The notes beneath the pieces were generated by a model. It was not told where the DNA came from, searched no databases, and was given only the letters and a program-made list of their open reading frames with translations. From the NCBI GenBank assembly GCA_022837205.1, contig JALHEL010000086.1, forward strand, positions 1-8,409: DNA of 8,409 bases, given 5' to 3'. Below are positions 1-6,281 of the stretch, piece by piece; the first letter of the stretch is position 1; each line of letters starts with the position of its first letter. Both the position numbers and the translations under genes were made by a program. Source of the DNA: Leptolinea sp. (GTDB lineage: Bacteria; Chloroflexota; Anaerolineae; Anaerolineales; Anaerolineaceae).

Positions 1-2
1 CG

Positions 3-596
3 CTCACTGAGCGCATTGGAGAACAACTGGGCTGGCGCACCGCGTATGAATCGGTGGTCAATAATCCCTACCTGCCCAATTTCTACAAAGATATGCGCAG
101 TTGGTCCTTCCACTTGCAGGTATATTTTTTGGGTCATCGCGCTTTGCAACATCAGGAAATGGCAATCGATCCGCGCTCTGCCATCATCGACCGCAGTATC
201 TATGAGGATGCGTTCATCTTTTGCCGTGCTCTCAACCGCATGGGCAACCTGACCGAACTCGATTATCAAACCTACCTGCAGCTTTTCAACCTCGTAGTGG
301 CTCAACTCCCCGCCCCTGACCTGCTCATTTATCTGCACTGCCCGGTGACTGCTCTCATGGAACGCATTCACCAACGGGGGCGCGATATGGAAAGCGGTAT
401 CACTGCCGATTACTTGACCCTTCTCGAATCCTTTTATACCGACTGGATGCACACCTTTGACATTTGCCCGGTCCTTACGATCCGCACAGACGATTTGGAT
501 TTCGTGCATAAAAAGAAGCACCTTGATTTGGTGATCGCTCGCATTCAGGATAAGCTAGCCGGGAAAGAAGAAATGGTGTTTGACAAAGAACACTGA
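3..596 (+). CDS. Deoxynucleoside kinase, 5'-truncated by window edge
   Basis: Cytosolic kinase that phosphorylates a deoxynucleoside (deoxyadenosine/deoxyguanosine type most likely) to its 5'-monophosphate in nucleotide salvage. The reading frame is open from base 3, giving 197 residues without a start. Compared with bacterial deoxyadenosine/deoxyguanosine kinases of about 210-220 residues, roughly 15 N-terminal residues are missing, including the P-loop (GxxGxGKS), which should lie just left of the window. Visible family marks are the early YESVVNNPYL segment, which fits the YE-x-V-xx-NP substrate-site motif, the DRSIYEDA motif that carries the DRS signature, and RIHQRGRDME, the arginine-rich LID. 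The C-terminal TIRTDDLDF fits the family's closing strand. The first internal ATG (54) would remove part of the substrate site and is not the start. It is transcribed away from the rest of the window and seems functionally unrelated to the sugar cluster. Family assignment is firm; exact substrate specificity is not. Confidence 0.93.
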   Translation, partial: LTERIGEQLGWRTAYESVVNNPYLPNFYKDMRSWSFHLQVYFLGHRALQHQEMAIDPRSAIIDRSIYEDAFIFCRALNRMGNLTELDYQTYLQLFNLVVAQLPAPDLLIYLHCPVTALMERIHQRGRDMESGITADYLTLLESFYTDWMHTFDICPVLTIRTDDLDFVHKKKHLDLVIARIQDKLAGKEEMVFDKEH

Positions 597-701
597 CAAT
601 TCTTGTAAATTTATATCATCGTCGCTCTTTTTGAAGTGAATGCATAGACTGGAAAGAAGTGCTTCATAGATAAAAATATCATCTCTCGAACCTGGCTTAA
701 A

Positions 702-992
702 TTGAGCAAAGCCGGACGAAAGCTCGTCTTGCACGAGTATCTTTCTCGCGTTGCATTGTTTCTGATCCTCTTCTGTGTCTCAGGAAACTGGGGCTGGTTG
801 GGTGCCTGCATCCTGATCCCCATCGCCATGCGCGCCAATCCATTCTTCTCATCCACCGTGCGCATCCAATCGGAGCGCGGTCAGACCGTTGTGGAACAGA
901 GAACCTTCAATAAAAAGAGGGGTAGCATGATGCTGCCCCTGATCATTTACTGGCTTTCTCGGTTGCATCCCTCAATCGTTATTGAGCTATGA
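702..992 (+). pseudogene. Decayed fragment of an isoprenylcysteine carboxylmethyltransferase (ICMT)-like membrane protein
   Basis: A 96-codon frame that can only open with TTG and has no clear ribosome site. It contains the segment NPFFSSTVRIQSERGQTVV (about 837-893). In bacterial ICMT-family membrane methyltransferases a very similar stretch (N-x-FFS-x-VRIQ-x-[DE]RG-x-x-VV) comes just before GPYR-x-VRHPGY, which carries the conserved methyl-donor-site residues. Here the similarity stops after the codons near 899: the sequence turns into RTFNKKRG and no RHPGY follows. Upstream there is one hydrophobic segment with a W-G-W motif, where intact relatives have several membrane helices. I read this as a remnant with both an internal and a 3' deletion. 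A terminator-like hairpin begins where the similarity ends. The rest of 597-1067 shows nothing else I can support. It could instead be a young small membrane protein gene, but the truncated motif argues for decay. The family link rests on recalled motif similarity, not a search. Confidence 0.5.
901..940 (-). terminator. Intrinsic terminator for the minus-strand sugar cluster
   Basis: On the minus strand a 10-bp stem (918-927 paired with 931-940, one G-T pair, 3-nt loop) is followed at once by CTCTTTTTATT, the U-rich tail expected of an intrinsic terminator. It sits about 130 bp beyond the stop of the SIS gene, with no other gene between, so it probably ends the minus-strand transcript. On the plus strand the sequence after the stem (GATCATTTAC) lacks a proper U tract, so bidirectional action is doubtful. 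Confidence 0.6.
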
Positions 993-1067
993 GAAAAACC
1001 TTATAAAGAAAGAATCAATCGAGCCATCAACCATTTTGTCTCCTGCCCAACCCTCAATTTCATCCTC

Positions 1068-2144
1068 TTAGTGGGTTCCTTTGGGATGTATTAAACCGGT
1101 TGCCTCTTTTACTTTGGGGTCAATTGCCCCACCCACATCCGGATTTATCTTCAGGTTCAGCGCAGTGTAGTACGCAAACAACTGGGCAGGCAAAATCATC
1201 AATACCGGTGAAATCGTTTCAGACGTATTAGGAATTCGAACGACCTTGGTTGCTTCCGGCCATTGGATGGATGGGCTATTCGTAATAATGGCTGTTTTGG
1301 TGCCGATCAGGTTCGATGCATTTACGCCATCCATGACCCGTTTTAGGCCTCCTTCGCCTGCTAACAGGAAAATCGCAGCGCTTTTCCTGTTCAAAGCCAA
1401 TTCGGGACCATGGCAAAATTCCTCCATTTCAAAACTCATGGAAGGAATGCAAATCATCTCCAGCAATTTCAGTGCAAATTCTTTGCCTGAAATTGGCTCG
1501 CTGGCGTCGATGGCAGCCTGAGCCAGGCGCGGAAGGTCCGCCAATTGGCGCTTCAATTCATCTTTCCCATCTATTTTGGAAATAGCCGCCACCAGCATCA
1601 AGCCCAGCACCATCGCCGTGACGTATGAACGCGATTTGGGTATCGGTATTTCTCTCCCGCCGGGTCCGATCAATGTGGCATCCGCCAAAGGAATGATCAA
1701 GGCATCCGGATTATCAGTGATCGCCAGAATGAACACGCCGCTTTCTTTGGCTTTTTCGGCGAGCTGCCTATTGACCAATGTGTTCCCTGAGTGAGAGATC
1801 AGGATCATTACATCGTTCGAAGAAAAATCACTGGGAGGATACAACATGGATTCAAACGGATTATCGACGAAACAGGCAATACCCAATTGCTGGTAAAAAG
1901 CTTTGCCGATGACATTGCAGGCATTTAACGATGTTCCCGAGCCGCCCAGAAAGATACGTTTAATATTCTTTTTATGGATAACCGCGGCAATATCAGAAAT
2001 TTTTCTCCACCCGTCCTCAGAAAGACATTCCTTGATGCACTCAGGAATGGACTTTACGTTCTCATAGAAGAAAAAAGGATGGGATGTCCTTTCTGTTGCT
2101 TTCTCGATCAATTTCGTGATTGCCGGATTTTTTTCTTCTTTCAT
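1068..2144 (-). CDS. Two-domain SIS sugar isomerase/deglycase-like protein with shortened second domain
   Basis: A 358-residue cytosolic protein of the sugar isomerase (SIS) superfamily, related to the isomerase half of GlmS and to FrlB/AgaS-type phospho-aminosugar deglycases. The first SIS domain (about 45-190) has the phosphosugar loop GGSGTS (67-72) and the SHSGNT phosphate-binding motif (117-122). The second keeps ALKLLE (224-229) and CHGPELA (244-250). K226, E229 and H245 keep the spacing of E. coli GlmS Lys485, Glu488 and His504. No glutamine amidotransferase domain is present, so it is not GlmS. Between the linker and ALKLLE about 23 residues are missing relative to GlmS, exactly where the second domain's first strand and glycine-rich loop belong, so activity is uncertain. 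The ATG at 2144 has a strong AAGGAG site 4-5 nt upstream. It is the last gene of the cluster, after a 141-bp gap with a candidate promoter. The likely role is conversion of the PTS-imported phosphosugar; the substrate is unknown. Confidence 0.85.
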   Translation of the reverse strand: MKEEKNPAITKLIEKATERTSHPFFFYENVKSIPECIKECLSEDGWRKISDIAAVIHKKNIKRIFLGGSGTSLNACNVIGKAFYQQLGIACFVDNPFESMLYPPSDFSSNDVMILISHSGNTLVNRQLAEKAKESGVFILAITDNPDALIIPLADATLIGPGGREIPIPKSRSYVTAMVLGLMLVAAISKIDGKDELKRQLADLPRLAQAAIDASEPISGKEFALKLLEMICIPSMSFEMEEFCHGPELALNRKSAAIFLLAGEGGLKRVMDGVNASNLIGTKTAIITNSPSIQWPEATKVVRIPNTSETISPVLMILPAQLFAYYTALNLKINPDVGGAIDPKVKEATGLIHPKGTH

Positions 2145-2171
2145 TTTTCTCCTTACACGGATTTATACACT

Positions 2172-2208
2172 ATTCATGAATCTAGTCATGATGAAGGATC
2201 AATGACAA
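2172..2208 (-). promoter_or_regulatory. Candidate promoter with overlapping palindrome ahead of the SIS gene
   Basis: In the 141-bp gap between the EIIA stop and the SIS start, the minus strand carries TTGTCA (2203-2208), an 18-bp spacer and TAGATT (2179-2184), a moderate sigma-70-type match. The 10-bp palindrome ATTCATGAAT (2172-2181) overlaps the -10 side. A second inverted pair, CATGA-6nt-TCATG (2175-2190), overlaps it, as an operator might. No convincing terminator follows EIIA, so read-through from the main operon is also possible. Based on motifs only. Confidence 0.35.
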
Positions 2209-2285
2209 TGGAACAATAAATAAATTTTGCGTTTATCAAATGAGATGGAGGAACAGAATTTTAGAAATCCGTTGCCCTATTTCCC

Positions 2286-2615
2286 TTAATCTTTGTTTTC
2301 CAGAGCATCGATCCTTGAAAACAGCTCAATGATATATTGAGCTAAATCTCTTTCAGTACAGGTAGCCATCAAAATATCCTGTGCATGCACCAATAGGACA
2401 GAAGATCCCGGGCTTTCTCCCCTCGCTTCCATGGTCAACAATTCCATTTGAAGTTTGTGCGCCCCGTCGCTTGTTTTATAGGATTCTTGAATTTTTTCTT
2501 TGGCTTGCTGGATATCGCCTTCTGAAGCGAACTGGATTGCTTCGAAAACCAGCGATCGTGCTTCCCCCGCATTGACGATCATTTCCAGTGCAAGTTTCTC
2601 AATTTCTTTTGTCAT
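2286..2615 (-). CDS. PTS EIIA component, lactose/cellobiose family
   Basis: A 109-residue cytosolic phosphocarrier that takes phosphate from HPr and passes it to EIIB. It is a typical all-helical Lac-family EIIA of normal length (about 100-115 residues). Visible marks are NAGEARS near residues 15-21, the central AHKLQMELLTMEARG, and the active-site block VHAQDILMA. H77 in that block is the expected phosphorylation site and D80 the metal-binding aspartate. The family consensus here is VHAQDHLM, so the second histidine is replaced by I81. The chosen start is the ATG at 2615, giving the usual MTKEIEKLALEM opening. An upstream TTG at 2669 would add 18 residues encoded by a hairpin and is unlikely. 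The ribosome site is weak (GAAAGAT). It follows EIIC by 63 bp that hold a strong stem-loop. Function is firm; the transported sugar cannot be told from this protein. Confidence 0.93.
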   Translation of the reverse strand: MTKEIEKLALEMIVNAGEARSLVFEAIQFASEGDIQQAKEKIQESYKTSDGAHKLQMELLTMEARGESPGSSVLLVHAQDILMATCTERDLAQYIIELFSRIDALENKD

Positions 2616-2629
2616 GATCAGATCTTTCA

Positions 2630-2653
2630 AGGTGGAAGGTTTCCCTTCCACCT
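2630..2653 (-). promoter_or_regulatory. Intercistronic stem-loop with GNRA tetraloop between EIIC and EIIA
   Basis: On the minus-strand transcript AGGTGGAAGG, loop GAAA, then CCTTCCACCT form a perfect 10-bp stem closed by a GNRA-type tetraloop. It begins about 25 nt after the EIIC stop and ends 14 nt before the EIIA ATG. No U tract follows, so it is not an ordinary intrinsic terminator. Plausible roles are protecting the 3' end of upstream mRNA, guiding RNA processing or setting the EIIA/EIIC ratio. Its 5' arm contains an SD-like AGAGGTGG that the stem would hide. Confidence 0.7.
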
Positions 2654-2678
2654 CTATACTATATAACAATATTAGGAT

Positions 2679-3935
2679 TTAGTTAGCCTTTGCCATTTCG
2701 GCTTCCTGGCGCAGCAATTGCCGCTCATGAACCTTGAAGAAGGGATACCAGTAAATTGCAGCCGGTACCAGGCCCACCAGGAGACCCCAGAACAATGCCT
2801 GGAATGGAGCCTGCGGGGTGCTGAAGAATGCATAAAAACCTGGCGGTACAAAGCTGAAGAACGGGTTAGCCGGGCGAGGAACAAGCCCATAATAAACTAC
2901 CAGGTAGTAAAGTGAATGGACGATTGGGCTGATGATCACCTGCGGAATGAAATAAACAGGATTCAGCGCAACCGGATACCCAAATATGGTCGGCTCATTG
3001 ATATTAAAGAACGTGGTCACAATGGCAGCTTTAGCTACAGCCTTGATAGTCTGCGACTTCGAGAACAATCCGTAGAAGGCTAATGGGAAATGGTTACCGG
3101 TACCACCAGCCGCATTACCAAAATAGGATCCAAAAGTGGTGATATACGGAAGCGGTTTGCCTGCTGCATATGCTTCTGCGTTGGCGATGCCATTGGCAAC
3201 AAGGAATGGGAAATAAACAGGTCCAATCATTGCCCAAGGGTGCACACCCATGAACCAGCAGAGACAACTGACAAAATTTGCCAACAGCACAGCGCCATAA
3301 GTATCCGCAGAGCGGAACAGGGGTGACAAAGCCAGTGCAACTCTTTGTGTTAAAAGCCATCCATTATAAGCAAGCACCAAAAATGGAAGATTAACGATGA
3401 CATAAGGCACTATGTTTTCAATAAAGCTGACCACACCCTGCGGTACACCTTTGGGTCCGCGGATATAGATGCCCCACTTACGGAGCAAGCGGTATAACTC
3501 AACAGTGATAATGGAGACCAAAATTCCACCAAACATACCGTATGAGCCCAAATAGGTGAATTGAATACCGCTGATACCATCTGCATCAGTAATGAACTTG
3601 GCTGAAGTCGTAATGAAGTTGACCAACGCCAACAAGACAAGTGGAATCTCCTCCAATTCATACGACTTGGCTAACAAGTACGTAATGCAGACTGTCAGGT
3701 AAATGCCCGCCAGGCCGAAGCTGACATTATTTGCCAGGGTGAAAAATCCGGAATAGGCAGACAAACGTTCTCCCAGCCAATAAACCGAGGACAGTAAAGT
3801 ATAAAACGAGCCCAACAGAATTAACGGGATCACATTTAAGAAGGACCGACGAATTGCTGATAAATGCCGTTGAGCACCAAAGGCTGCAGCAAATGGCATC
3901 ACTTTTTCATCAAGCCACTCAGTGAATTTTTGCAT
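2679..3935 (-). CDS. PTS EIIC permease, lactose/cellobiose family
   Basis: A 418-residue integral membrane sugar channel that binds the sugar outside and presents it to phospho-EIIB for coupled transport and phosphorylation. The N-terminus (FTEWLDEKVMPFAAAFGAQRH, first part quoted) matches the amphipathic start of Lac-family EIIC proteins, followed by many hydrophobic helices. Family landmarks are CWFMGVHPW with H232, the glycine-rich GNAAGGTGNH (273-282), and NINEPTIFGYPVALNP (311-326) with E314. His and Glu at these places contact and activate the sugar in the structurally studied diacetylchitobiose EIIC. The usual G-I-H-G is here G-V-H-P, which may reflect a different substrate. Length is slightly under the usual 430-450. 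The ATG at 3935 has a GGAG ribosome site 8 nt upstream. EIIA and EIIB are separate genes in the same cluster, so the permease is unfused. Family is firm; substrate unknown. Confidence 0.94.
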   Translation of the reverse strand: MQKFTEWLDEKVMPFAAAFGAQRHLSAIRRSFLNVIPLILLGSFYTLLSSVYWLGERLSAYSGFFTLANNVSFGLAGIYLTVCITYLLAKSYELEEIPLVLLALVNFITTSAKFITDADGISGIQFTYLGSYGMFGGILVSIITVELYRLLRKWGIYIRGPKGVPQGVVSFIENIVPYVIVNLPFLVLAYNGWLLTQRVALALSPLFRSADTYGAVLLANFVSCLCWFMGVHPWAMIGPVYFPFLVANGIANAEAYAAGKPLPYITTFGSYFGNAAGGTGNHFPLAFYGLFSKSQTIKAVAKAAIVTTFFNINEPTIFGYPVALNPVYFIPQVIISPIVHSLYYLVVYYGLVPRPANPFFSFVPPGFYAFFSTPQAPFQALFWGLLVGLVPAAIYWYPFFKVHERQLLRQEAEMAKAN

Positions 3936-3954
3936 TTTTCTCTCTCCAATCTCT

Positions 3955-4008
3955 AAAAATATTTTTCTAAAAAGAAGTTTTCACTATTTTTCTTATAATG
4001 CCTCCTTT
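3955..4008 (-). promoter_or_regulatory. Spacer with orphan Shine-Dalgarno and AT palindrome between TIM-barrel gene and EIIC
   Basis: The 76-bp gap holds, on the minus strand, a perfect AAAGGAGG (4001-4008) that no usable start codon follows at normal distance: the next GTG is 16 nt away and its frame ends after four codons. Further on are two copies of TTTTTAGA and the palindrome AAAAATATTTTT (3955-3966). EIIC has its own ribosome site nearer its ATG. It could be a ribosome standby site, a lost small gene or chance. Confidence 0.3.
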
Positions 4009-4011
4009 ACT

Positions 4012-4977
4012 TCACCTCTTAATGGACATAGCCATTCTCCGATAGGTATGTCGTACACCACGGATGACAATCGAATAAGCCATAATATTTTGAGGGTTGA
4101 TCAACGATTCATTGAAACCCCCATCACCCAATTCATGCATGTCCGTTCCAGCCATCTTCGCCATCAATGCCATGCGCCGGATGGTTTCCACGTCACTTCC
4201 CTCTTGGGAAGTGTGAATTCCGGTCGAAGCCAGCGCACCGCCGGCATGGATTTGATCGATAATCGCAGCCACACGATCCAGGGTAAAGCCGGGATAGGTG
4301 CCGGGCGTGGGCATATTAATAATGTCAACGCCGCTATCGATCATCATCTTCAATTCATCCCGAGGAAAAAGGACTTCCGGACCGGGTTTATGGCCGCTTT
4401 GCCCAATAATCCCCGGCCCATGGACATTGCCGCTCATCAAGATGCAGCGTCCTTCCGTGATCTTTCTGGCCTTTTTCAGGATCTCTTCCTTTTCAGCCCT
4501 TGCGGCCCAACCGGTCAGGTAAAGCAAATCGACACCCGATTCAACTGCTTTGCTGATATTCTCTTCGGTAGCCACAATATTCCCGTATGCTTTTACTGCG
4601 CCGGAGATATTTTCTTTGGATGTAATCGTCAACAATATTCCCACCGGCCGACCGATAAATTCTCTGTATTCCTTGATGGAATAACCTTTGCCTTTTTCCA
4701 CTTGAACCGCTCGGGAAGATGAATCTTCCTGTTTATTCTTTGACCTTAGCCCTGGAATGAACGGATTGAGTGGTTCATAGGTATCCAGAAGGATGATATC
4801 GGCGCCAAAGGCTGCTGATACCTCTCCATTTGTAGTTCCTTCAATCAATGGTGCACAACGCACACGCGAAGATACGATCAATATGCGTCCCTCGCTCATC
4901 CGAATTGCATTGAGCAATTCTGCAGAGGTCATCGATAATAATTCTTTTGGAGAAGCAGTAAGGAATCTCTTTGCCAT
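4012..4977 (-). CDS. PTS-associated TIM-barrel-like protein, conserved paralog (DUF7916-type)
   Basis: A 321-residue cytosolic protein of a family often labelled 'haloacid dehalogenase-like hydrolase' or 'PEP phosphonomutase' and, I believe, now DUF7916. It has no HAD DxDx motif, so the first label is misleading. Alternating strand/helix blocks suggest a TIM barrel: AAFGADIILLD (55-65), IGRPVGILL (108-116), GVDLLYLTG (148-156), SGNVHGPG (182-189), SGVDIINMPTPGTYPG (215-230), HTSQEGSD (255-262), HELGDGGF (281-288), and the closing RGVRHTYRRMAMS (306-318). Conserved polar residues H186, H255, Q258, E259, H281 and D285 lie at strand ends where a barrel active site would be. These family statements are from memory. 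The ATG at 4977 has AAGGA about 9 nt upstream, directly after the neighbour's stop (16-nt gap). A longer frame from 5052 overlaps the neighbour and lacks family similarity. It lies between EIIB and EIIC, so an enzymatic step on the imported phosphosugar is likely, but no reaction is known to me. Confidence 0.8.
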   Translation of the reverse strand: MAKRFLTASPKELLSMTSAELLNAIRMSEGRILIVSSRVRCAPLIEGTTNGEVSAAFGADIILLDTYEPLNPFIPGLRSKNKQEDSSSRAVQVEKGKGYSIKEYREFIGRPVGILLTITSKENISGAVKAYGNIVATEENISKAVESGVDLLYLTGWAARAEKEEILKKARKITEGRCILMSGNVHGPGIIGQSGHKPGPEVLFPRDELKMMIDSGVDIINMPTPGTYPGFTLDRVAAIIDQIHAGGALASTGIHTSQEGSDVETIRRMALMAKMAGTDMHELGDGGFNESLINPQNIMAYSIVIRGVRHTYRRMAMSIKR

Positions 4978-4993
4978 TATTGTTAATCCTTTT

Positions 4994-5926
4994 CTACCTG
5001 TAAAGTGACATTGACATACGACGATAGGTATGCCCAACGCCGCGCAAAGCAATGGAATAATTCATGATCACCTGGGGTTCGATCATGGAAAGACGGAAAC
5101 CGGAAGCACCCAGCTCATGGATATCTGCACCAGTCAGTTCGCACTCATAGGCAAGCTTTTGGATGTTTTCATCCATGCCTTCAATTGAATTGAAAATACC
5201 AATCGCGGCTAGACCGCCACCCTTATGGATTACCTCCACAAGCTGCCTGACTGCCTCAACTGACAAACCGGGCAGTGCTCCCGGCGCCGGAACGCCAATG
5301 ATATCCACGCCTGCATCCAGGCATTTTTTAATCTCATTGGATGGAAATATCTCCTCTGGTAAACAGTCATACGGTTTATTTCCTGAAGCACGGTTATAAC
5401 GGAAATATTCGATCAACACTTGATTGCCGACAGCAGATTTGATTTCTTGAAGTCTTTTGTAAGCCAGGTCATTGTCTAGCCAATTGGTGATCGAAATAAT
5501 GTTGCTTCCGGATGCTGCCATCTTGAGTACATTTTCGGGGGTAGCTTTCATATGGCCATGTAAAAGGGAAGCATCCATATCAGTCAAAGCCATCACACTT
5601 GAAACCGGGCGCCCGATCAATTCGCGAATTTCCTTTATGGAATATCCAAATCCTTTTTGGACCTGGATTTCGCGCCATTCTTCATCTTCCTCAAGGCTTT
5701 TAGAGGGTAATCCAGTAATGGAGGGAGAGTCGGGGTTAAAATTATCCAGAATAACCATGTCGGCACCAAAAGCCGCTGCCACTTCGGCATTCGAGACAAA
5801 ATCAACAAGGTTGGGGCTGACCGGCAACACGGTGACAGCCAGGGTTCTACCTTCGCTCTGCAGGATCGCATCATAAAGCTGATCTCGATCCATCGCTAAC
5901 ATTTCAGAGGGTAACGCATTCAACAT
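4994..5926 (-). CDS. PTS-associated TIM-barrel-like protein, divergent paralog
   Basis: A 310-residue paralog of the gene just downstream, clearly colinear with it: SEGR near residue 24, AAFGADMVILD (51-61), GYSIKEIRELIGRPV (94-108), AGVDIIGVPAPGALPG (205-220) and the closing RGVGHTYRRMSMS. Several putative active-site positions differ. SGNVHG of the paralog is replaced by an unrelated IEYFRYN stretch (172-178), HTSQEG becomes FNSIEG (245-250), and HELGDGGF becomes HELGASGF (270-277). So a histidine, a glutamine and an aspartate are lost while H270 and E249 remain. It may be a non-catalytic partner of its neighbour or act on another substrate. The ATG at 5926 lies 11 nt after the EIIB stop with only a weak ribosome site (GAGAA), suggesting coupling. 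It is uncharacterised; membership in the family is firm from internal similarity, function is not. Confidence 0.78.
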   Translation of the reverse strand: MLNALPSEMLAMDRDQLYDAILQSEGRTLAVTVLPVSPNLVDFVSNAEVAAAFGADMVILDNFNPDSPSITGLPSKSLEEDEEWREIQVQKGFGYSIKEIRELIGRPVSSVMALTDMDASLLHGHMKATPENVLKMAASGSNIISITNWLDNDLAYKRLQEIKSAVGNQVLIEYFRYNRASGNKPYDCLPEEIFPSNEIKKCLDAGVDIIGVPAPGALPGLSVEAVRQLVEVIHKGGGLAAIGIFNSIEGMDENIQKLAYECELTGADIHELGASGFRLSMIEPQVIMNYSIALRGVGHTYRRMSMSLYR

Positions 5927-5937
5927 TTTGGGTATTC

Positions 5938-6279
5938 TCAGTCACTTTCTTTTAGTTTGTCTTTTATATAAGGGAGGATCAACGTCTCAAATCCCCATTT
6001 TCCATCCATCGTTGCGAAAGTCAGTCCATCGATATCGACCACCGGGATTTTTCCATCAACCTGTTGCCGAATTCTGCGCCCATGAAAACGTACCTGTGGC
6101 GCGATCAATATTACGTCACAACCGGAATTGGCAAAATCGGTACCGTGAGCCTCATCGATATTTCGGTCCTTGACCTCCAGATCGACATCGTACTCTTTGG
6201 CGGCTTCGATCAATTTTTCCGCAAAAAAAGAAATCGATGCCCCTAACTGACAAGCGGCAAATACTCTGATTTTTTTCAT
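5938..6279 (-). CDS. PTS EIIB component, lactose/cellobiose family
   Basis: A 113-residue cytosolic phosphocarrier that receives phosphate from EIIA on a cysteine and passes it to the sugar bound by EIIC. It has a small Rossmann-like fold. The opening MKKIRVFAACQLGASIS places C10 exactly where ChbB has its phosphorylated Cys10. The following loop is CQLGASIS rather than the common C-x-x-G-M-S-T-S. The second landmark, VILIAPQVRF (56-65), matches the family's LLGPQ motif. The ATG at 6279 is chosen because AAAGGG lies 8 nt upstream; a TTG two codons earlier would sit on that site. The ribosome site lies within the last codons of the preceding membrane-protein gene, whose stop is 2 nt from this ATG, so translation is probably coupled. 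Being first among the PTS genes, separate from EIIA and EIIC, is less usual. Confidence 0.92.
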   Translation of the reverse strand: MKKIRVFAACQLGASISFFAEKLIEAAKEYDVDLEVKDRNIDEAHGTDFANSGCDVILIAPQVRFHGRRIRQQVDGKIPVVDIDGLTFATMDGKWGFETLILPYIKDKLKESD

Positions 6280-6281
6280 GT

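Noticed and set aside
611..865. Minus-strand open frame opposite the ICMT-like remnant
   Set aside because: It has no family resemblance, and the plus-strand frame over the same bases carries a recognisable family motif.
971..986. Small hairpin CTCAAT-CGTT-ATTGAG
   Set aside because: The stem is only 6 bp with no U tract on either strand; the stronger hairpin at 918-940 explains termination better.
1068..2144. Calling the SIS gene glmS or frlB
   Set aside because: The amidotransferase half of GlmS is absent, and no diagnostic FrlB residues or fructoselysine pathway neighbours can be seen; only the superfamily is supported.
2616..2669. Extended EIIA start at TTG 2669
   Set aside because: The extra 18 residues would be encoded by the perfect stem-loop and are absent from the family's usual N-terminus.
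3922..4722. Long open frame on the plus strand (266 codons) antisense to the downstream barrel gene and the EIIC start
   Set aside because: It lies almost wholly over a well-supported family gene on the other strand, has no recognisable domain and no coherent partner genes on its strand.
4978..5052. Extended start of the downstream barrel gene at 5052
   Set aside because: It would overlap the upstream paralog by about 59 bp; the ATG at 4977 has a good ribosome site and begins where similarity with the paralog begins.
5472..5876. Plus-strand open frame (134 codons) across the divergent barrel gene
   Set aside because: It is antisense to a gene whose similarity to its paralog spans this region, and its composition is that of a reverse-complement shadow.
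4012..5926. Naming the two barrel proteins haloacid dehalogenase-like hydrolases
   Set aside because: No N-terminal DxDx(T/V) or other HAD motifs are visible; the strand-helix pattern fits a TIM barrel, so the label would be misleading.
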